Below are positions 41,476 to 43,508 of a DNA stretch of 43,508 bases, piece after piece; within the stretch, counting starts at the first letter, position 1, and the number at the start of each line of letters is the position of its first letter. Source of the DNA: Candidatus Saccharimonadota bacterium (lineage in GTDB: Bacteria > Patescibacteriota > Saccharimonadia > Saccharimonadales > Saccharimonadaceae); the NCBI GenBank assembly GCA_017460625.1, contig JAFUAT010000005.1, forward strand, positions 1-43,508, given 5' to 3'. The position numbers and the translations under genes are program-made. The notes under the pieces are model-generated. The model was not told where the DNA came from and did not search any database. It saw only the letters and a list, made by a program, of their open reading frames with translations.

Positions 41476-42831
41476 CTAAAAAGAAGCTAGAGACTCCAAG
41501 TAAAGTCTCAGCTCTTCTTTAACAAAATCATCAGAAACCTGTTCTAGCTCTTGCAAATACTTCGGCACTTGCCGTTCAAGTCTCTTTAGCCGATATTTTT
41601 CCCATTCTTCCATTTCTTTTTCATCAAGCGTATTAGGAAAATTTCGTCCCTTGTAATGAAGTAAAAGCTCAGGCAATCTCGGATCATCAAAATCCGGATG
41701 AAAATCCGCCAACTGTTTTTCGTCTGCGTTTCGCACCGCTTCAACTTTTATTCGGTCTTTGTCATTTAAGAATCCATCATAGAGCGCCTGTTCTGGTTCC
41801 ACCGCCGGTGGAAACTCTGGTTTTTCCAAAAATTCCGCCCTGATTCTTTCTACAAATTCTGGATGCCGATTAAGGCTATCGAGATTCTCTTGTATCCTCT
41901 CCAGCGTCAAACCAATTTTTTCCCACCCATCACCTTTATTTAAAACCACGATTGGCGCCACCGCTGGGCATTTATTATAACAAAGCTCCTTTACAATGGG
42001 ATAAAAACTCTTTTTCTCGCCATTTTCGCTTTCCTGACTCAGTAACTCATCAAGATTGTATCTTAAATCATAAACGAGCACATTGCCATTTTTAGCCGGC
42101 GCAATCGGCACCACCACGGTAGCCTTATTAAACTCGCTACTATATCTACCAGAAACATAAACTACTGGCCGAGACGCGTCCAAGTTTATCATATTCATCA
42201 CCACCCGTTTGTTCCTGGCATCAAACAAAAATTTAAAAAGTTCCGGCTGTTTTTCTTTGATTAACTGCGCCACCGCAATTGTCGCATACACATCCGAAAG
42301 TGCATCATGCGCATGCTCGTGCGAAAGCCCATTTTCTTTGGTCAAATATTCGAGCCTATTACTAGCCTTTCCATTTTTATCAAATGGCCAATTAGTACCT
42401 TCTGGCCTAAGCGCTCGGGTCATTCTTACAACATCAAGCAAATCCCACCGACTTCTACCATCTTTCCATTCCCACTCATAGGGGTCATAAAAATTCCGCC
42501 AAAGCGTCGCTCGCATAAATTCATCGTCAAACCGCACGGTATTATATCCAACCGCACAAGTCCCCGGAGTAAAAATCTCATTCATGGCGATTTTACAAAA
42601 TTCCGGCTCAGAAATTCCATCAGAAAGTGTACTCTGCGGAGTAATCCCTGTCACATTTATAGCCATCGGACTAGGCAAAGCGTCGTCTGAAATTTTCACC
42701 AAAATATTAACTGGGTCCCCGATAGGTTCAAGTTCCAAGGTCGTCCTTTGACCCGCAAATTGCATTAACCTATCTTCCCGCGACTTTAGCCCACTAGTCT
42801 CGAGATCATAAAAGAAAAAGGTCTGTTCCAT
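41476..42831 (-). CDS. sbcB: Exodeoxyribonuclease I
   Basis: 3'-5' single-strand DNA exonuclease used in recombination and mismatch repair. 451 residues (E. coli about 475). The DEDDh catalytic set is present: D9 and E11 (YDLETSG), D102 (RFDDEF), H175 and D180 (HAHDALSDV). The SH3-like and C-terminal regions are conserved in order (VVYVSGRYSSEFNKATVVVPIAP). The -10 sits 7 nt before the ATG, exactly after the upstream stop codon. Confidence 0.95.
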   Translation of the reverse strand: MEQTFFFYDLETSGLKSREDRLMQFAGQRTTLELEPIGDPVNILVKISDDALPSPMAINVTGITPQSTLSDGISEPEFCKIAMNEIFTPGTCAVGYNTVRFDDEFMRATLWRNFYDPYEWEWKDGRSRWDLLDVVRMTRALRPEGTNWPFDKNGKASNRLEYLTKENGLSHEHAHDALSDVYATIAVAQLIKEKQPELFKFLFDARNKRVVMNMINLDASRPVVYVSGRYSSEFNKATVVVPIAPAKNGNVLVYDLRYNLDELLSQESENGEKKSFYPIVKELCYNKCPAVAPIVVLNKGDGWEKIGLTLERIQENLDSLNRHPEFVERIRAEFLEKPEFPPAVEPEQALYDGFLNDKDRIKVEAVRNADEKQLADFHPDFDDPRLPELLLHYKGRNFPNTLDEKEMEEWEKYRLKRLERQVPKYLQELEQVSDDFVKEELRLYLESLASF

Positions 42832-42838
42832 ATTATAT

Positions 42839-42844
42839 ATTATA
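42839..42844 (-). promoter_or_regulatory. Leaderless-type promoter of sbcB
   Basis: TATAAT on the minus strand begins at the first base after the TAG stop of the upstream gene and ends 7 nt before ATG 42831. Its -35 must lie inside the upstream gene. Confidence 0.65.
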
Positions 42845-43423
42845 CTAGGTGGAAGGATTTGCGACTACTGCAAAGTTTATCACATTTTTGTAATCACCAC
42901 TACGCTGTGTACTAGCTGCCGCCGCACCAATCTGCACGGTCGTTTGGAAAGTACCAGTATAACCACTGGCTGCAGTGCCAGCATCATCAGAAGTTTTGTT
43001 CAGAATAGTCTGGGTGCTTCTGTCAAGCGCTTTAAAACTCCCGGCATTTTTAATCTTGCAACCCCAGGTACCAGCAGTAAGTGCTGTAGCCCCATCAGTT
43101 GTCATAGAAAAGACATTATTAGCGTCCATTACTAGATTTGTCGTATTGTAAGTAGTGGCATTGCCTACGGTAGCAGACAAAGTGTATCCAGTAACGCTAT
43201 TGGTAGCAACTGTAGCCACAACGTCATTACTGAGTTTGTTAGTACCAGGCGCCAAATCTGTAATAGTAAAAGCATTGGTGTCTAGTGTTAGAGACAAAGA
43301 TGCATCAAAAGTAAATTCAACATCTGAGCTCTTTTGATATGTTACGACAGCGCTAGCATTATTAACCGCTACGACGCCGCCAAGGATTATTCCACAAGTT
43401 GTTATAATATGTTTGGCCTTCAT
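42845..43423 (-). CDS. Secreted one-domain protein related to the FISUMP N-terminal domain
   Basis: 192 residues with a signal peptide (cleavage near ASA-VV) and one Thr/Ala/Asn-rich beta domain. It shows the pattern of the N-terminal domain of the two FISUMP proteins: VATNSVTGYTL (compare VGTNNPSGYTL and VSTNNSAGYKL) and a closing SGDYKNVINFAVV (compare SGTYSNTLNFTAV). So it is a standalone version of that domain. There are few cysteines and no LPXTG. Possible roles are pilin-like subunit, adhesin or surface coat (inference). The -10 (TGATATGAT) is 6 nt before the ATG. Confidence 0.82.
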   Translation of the reverse strand: MKAKHIITTCGIILGGVVAVNNASAVVTYQKSSDVEFTFDASLSLTLDTNAFTITDLAPGTNKLSNDVVATVATNSVTGYTLSATVGNATTYNTTNLVMDANNVFSMTTDGATALTAGTWGCKIKNAGSFKALDRSTQTILNKTSDDAGTAASGYTGTFQTTVQIGAAAASTQRSGDYKNVINFAVVANPST

Positions 43424-43429
43424 AGTTCC

Positions 43430-43438
43430 ATCATATCA
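43430..43438 (-). promoter_or_regulatory. Leaderless-type promoter of the one-domain secreted protein
   Basis: TGATATGAT on the minus strand ends 6 nt before ATG 43423. Confidence 0.55.
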
Positions 43439-43474
43439 CGGTCTTTTTAAAAAAGCAATAACTTTTTGGATTTA

Positions 43475-43503
43475 AAAAGAAAAACCCCGGGCCAAGCCCG
43501 GGG
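43475..43503 (-). terminator. Terminator of a gene beyond the right edge
   Basis: CCCCGGGC (43503-43496 on minus) pairs with GCCCGGGG (43492-43485), then TTTTTCTTTTT. It ends a leftward transcript coming from outside the window. Confidence 0.9.
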
Positions 43504-43508
43504 CGATC

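Noticed and set aside
1-43508. UGA recoding (Gracilibacteria/Absconditabacteria code)
   Set aside because: Conserved proteins read through in the standard code without internal UGA.

Overview
The window looks like a chromosomal segment of a Candidate Phyla Radiation bacterium, most likely a Saccharibacteria (TM7) relative. This is inferred from gene content, not from an rRNA. The genes are compact and mostly on the minus strand, with a Gram-positive-like envelope toolkit (two sortases, FtsEX with a coiled-coil CHAP hydrolase, CtpA, SecY). L36 and S4 lack zinc-binding cysteines, lactate dehydrogenase is the only central-metabolism enzyme, and the standard genetic code is used. There is no rRNA gene, CRISPR array, intact insertion sequence or recognisable prophage. 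There are four tRNAs: Thr-GGT, Tyr-GTA, Ala-GGC and Ala-CGC.

Layout. Positions 1-1.0 kb hold the 5' part of a secreted FISUMP-type surface protein that runs off the window; a complete paralogue lies at 15.3-16.7 kb. Positions 1.1-4.1 kb carry rubrerythrin and a short-chain dehydrogenase, tRNA-Thr, a broken NYN-domain gene, a DUF308-like membrane protein and tRNA-Tyr followed by a very long hairpin. Positions 4.3-9.3 kb carry a secreted protein of unknown function, a TPR protein, a delta-prime-like clamp-loader protein, an RluA-type pseudouridine synthase, trpS and tRNA-Ala. Positions 9.3-12.2 kb are accessory: a choloylglycine-hydrolase family enzyme, a sortase, an HD phosphohydrolase and a second tRNA-Ala. 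Positions 12.3-15.1 kb are a thyA-folA-glyA cluster encoding the whole thymidylate/folate cycle. Positions 16.8-18.2 kb hold an AAA/DUF4143 ATPase with three tandem 23-bp repeats upstream of its promoter.

Positions 18.2-24.6 kb are the alpha-operon order infA-rpmJ-rpsM-rpsK-rpsD-rpoA-rplQ-rplM-rpsI, preceded by secY and an overlapping class E/F-like sortase where adk and map usually sit. A 152-bp palindrome separates the sortase from infA. Positions 24.7-30.4 kb form an envelope/division block (ftsE, ftsX, CHAP hydrolase, ctpA, GT4 glycosyltransferase) leading into secY. Positions 30.4-33.8 kb are pheS-pheT. Positions 33.8-38.1 kb hold a 985-residue membrane protein of unknown function, a small membrane protein and a divergent aquaporin-like channel. 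Positions 38.2-43.4 kb carry metG, a Pro/Ala-rich tail-anchored protein, ldh, sbcB and a secreted one-domain protein related to the N-terminal domain of the FISUMP proteins.

The most general signal is in the promoters. Nearly all show an extended -10 (TGnTATAAT or close). In about fourteen genes that -10 ends only 6-7 nt before the start codon, so the transcripts should be leaderless. Other genes have a leader with a clear Shine-Dalgarno sequence. The predicted leaderless starts correct the 5' ends of ldh and the NYN gene; thyA is corrected by its promoter position and Shine-Dalgarno.
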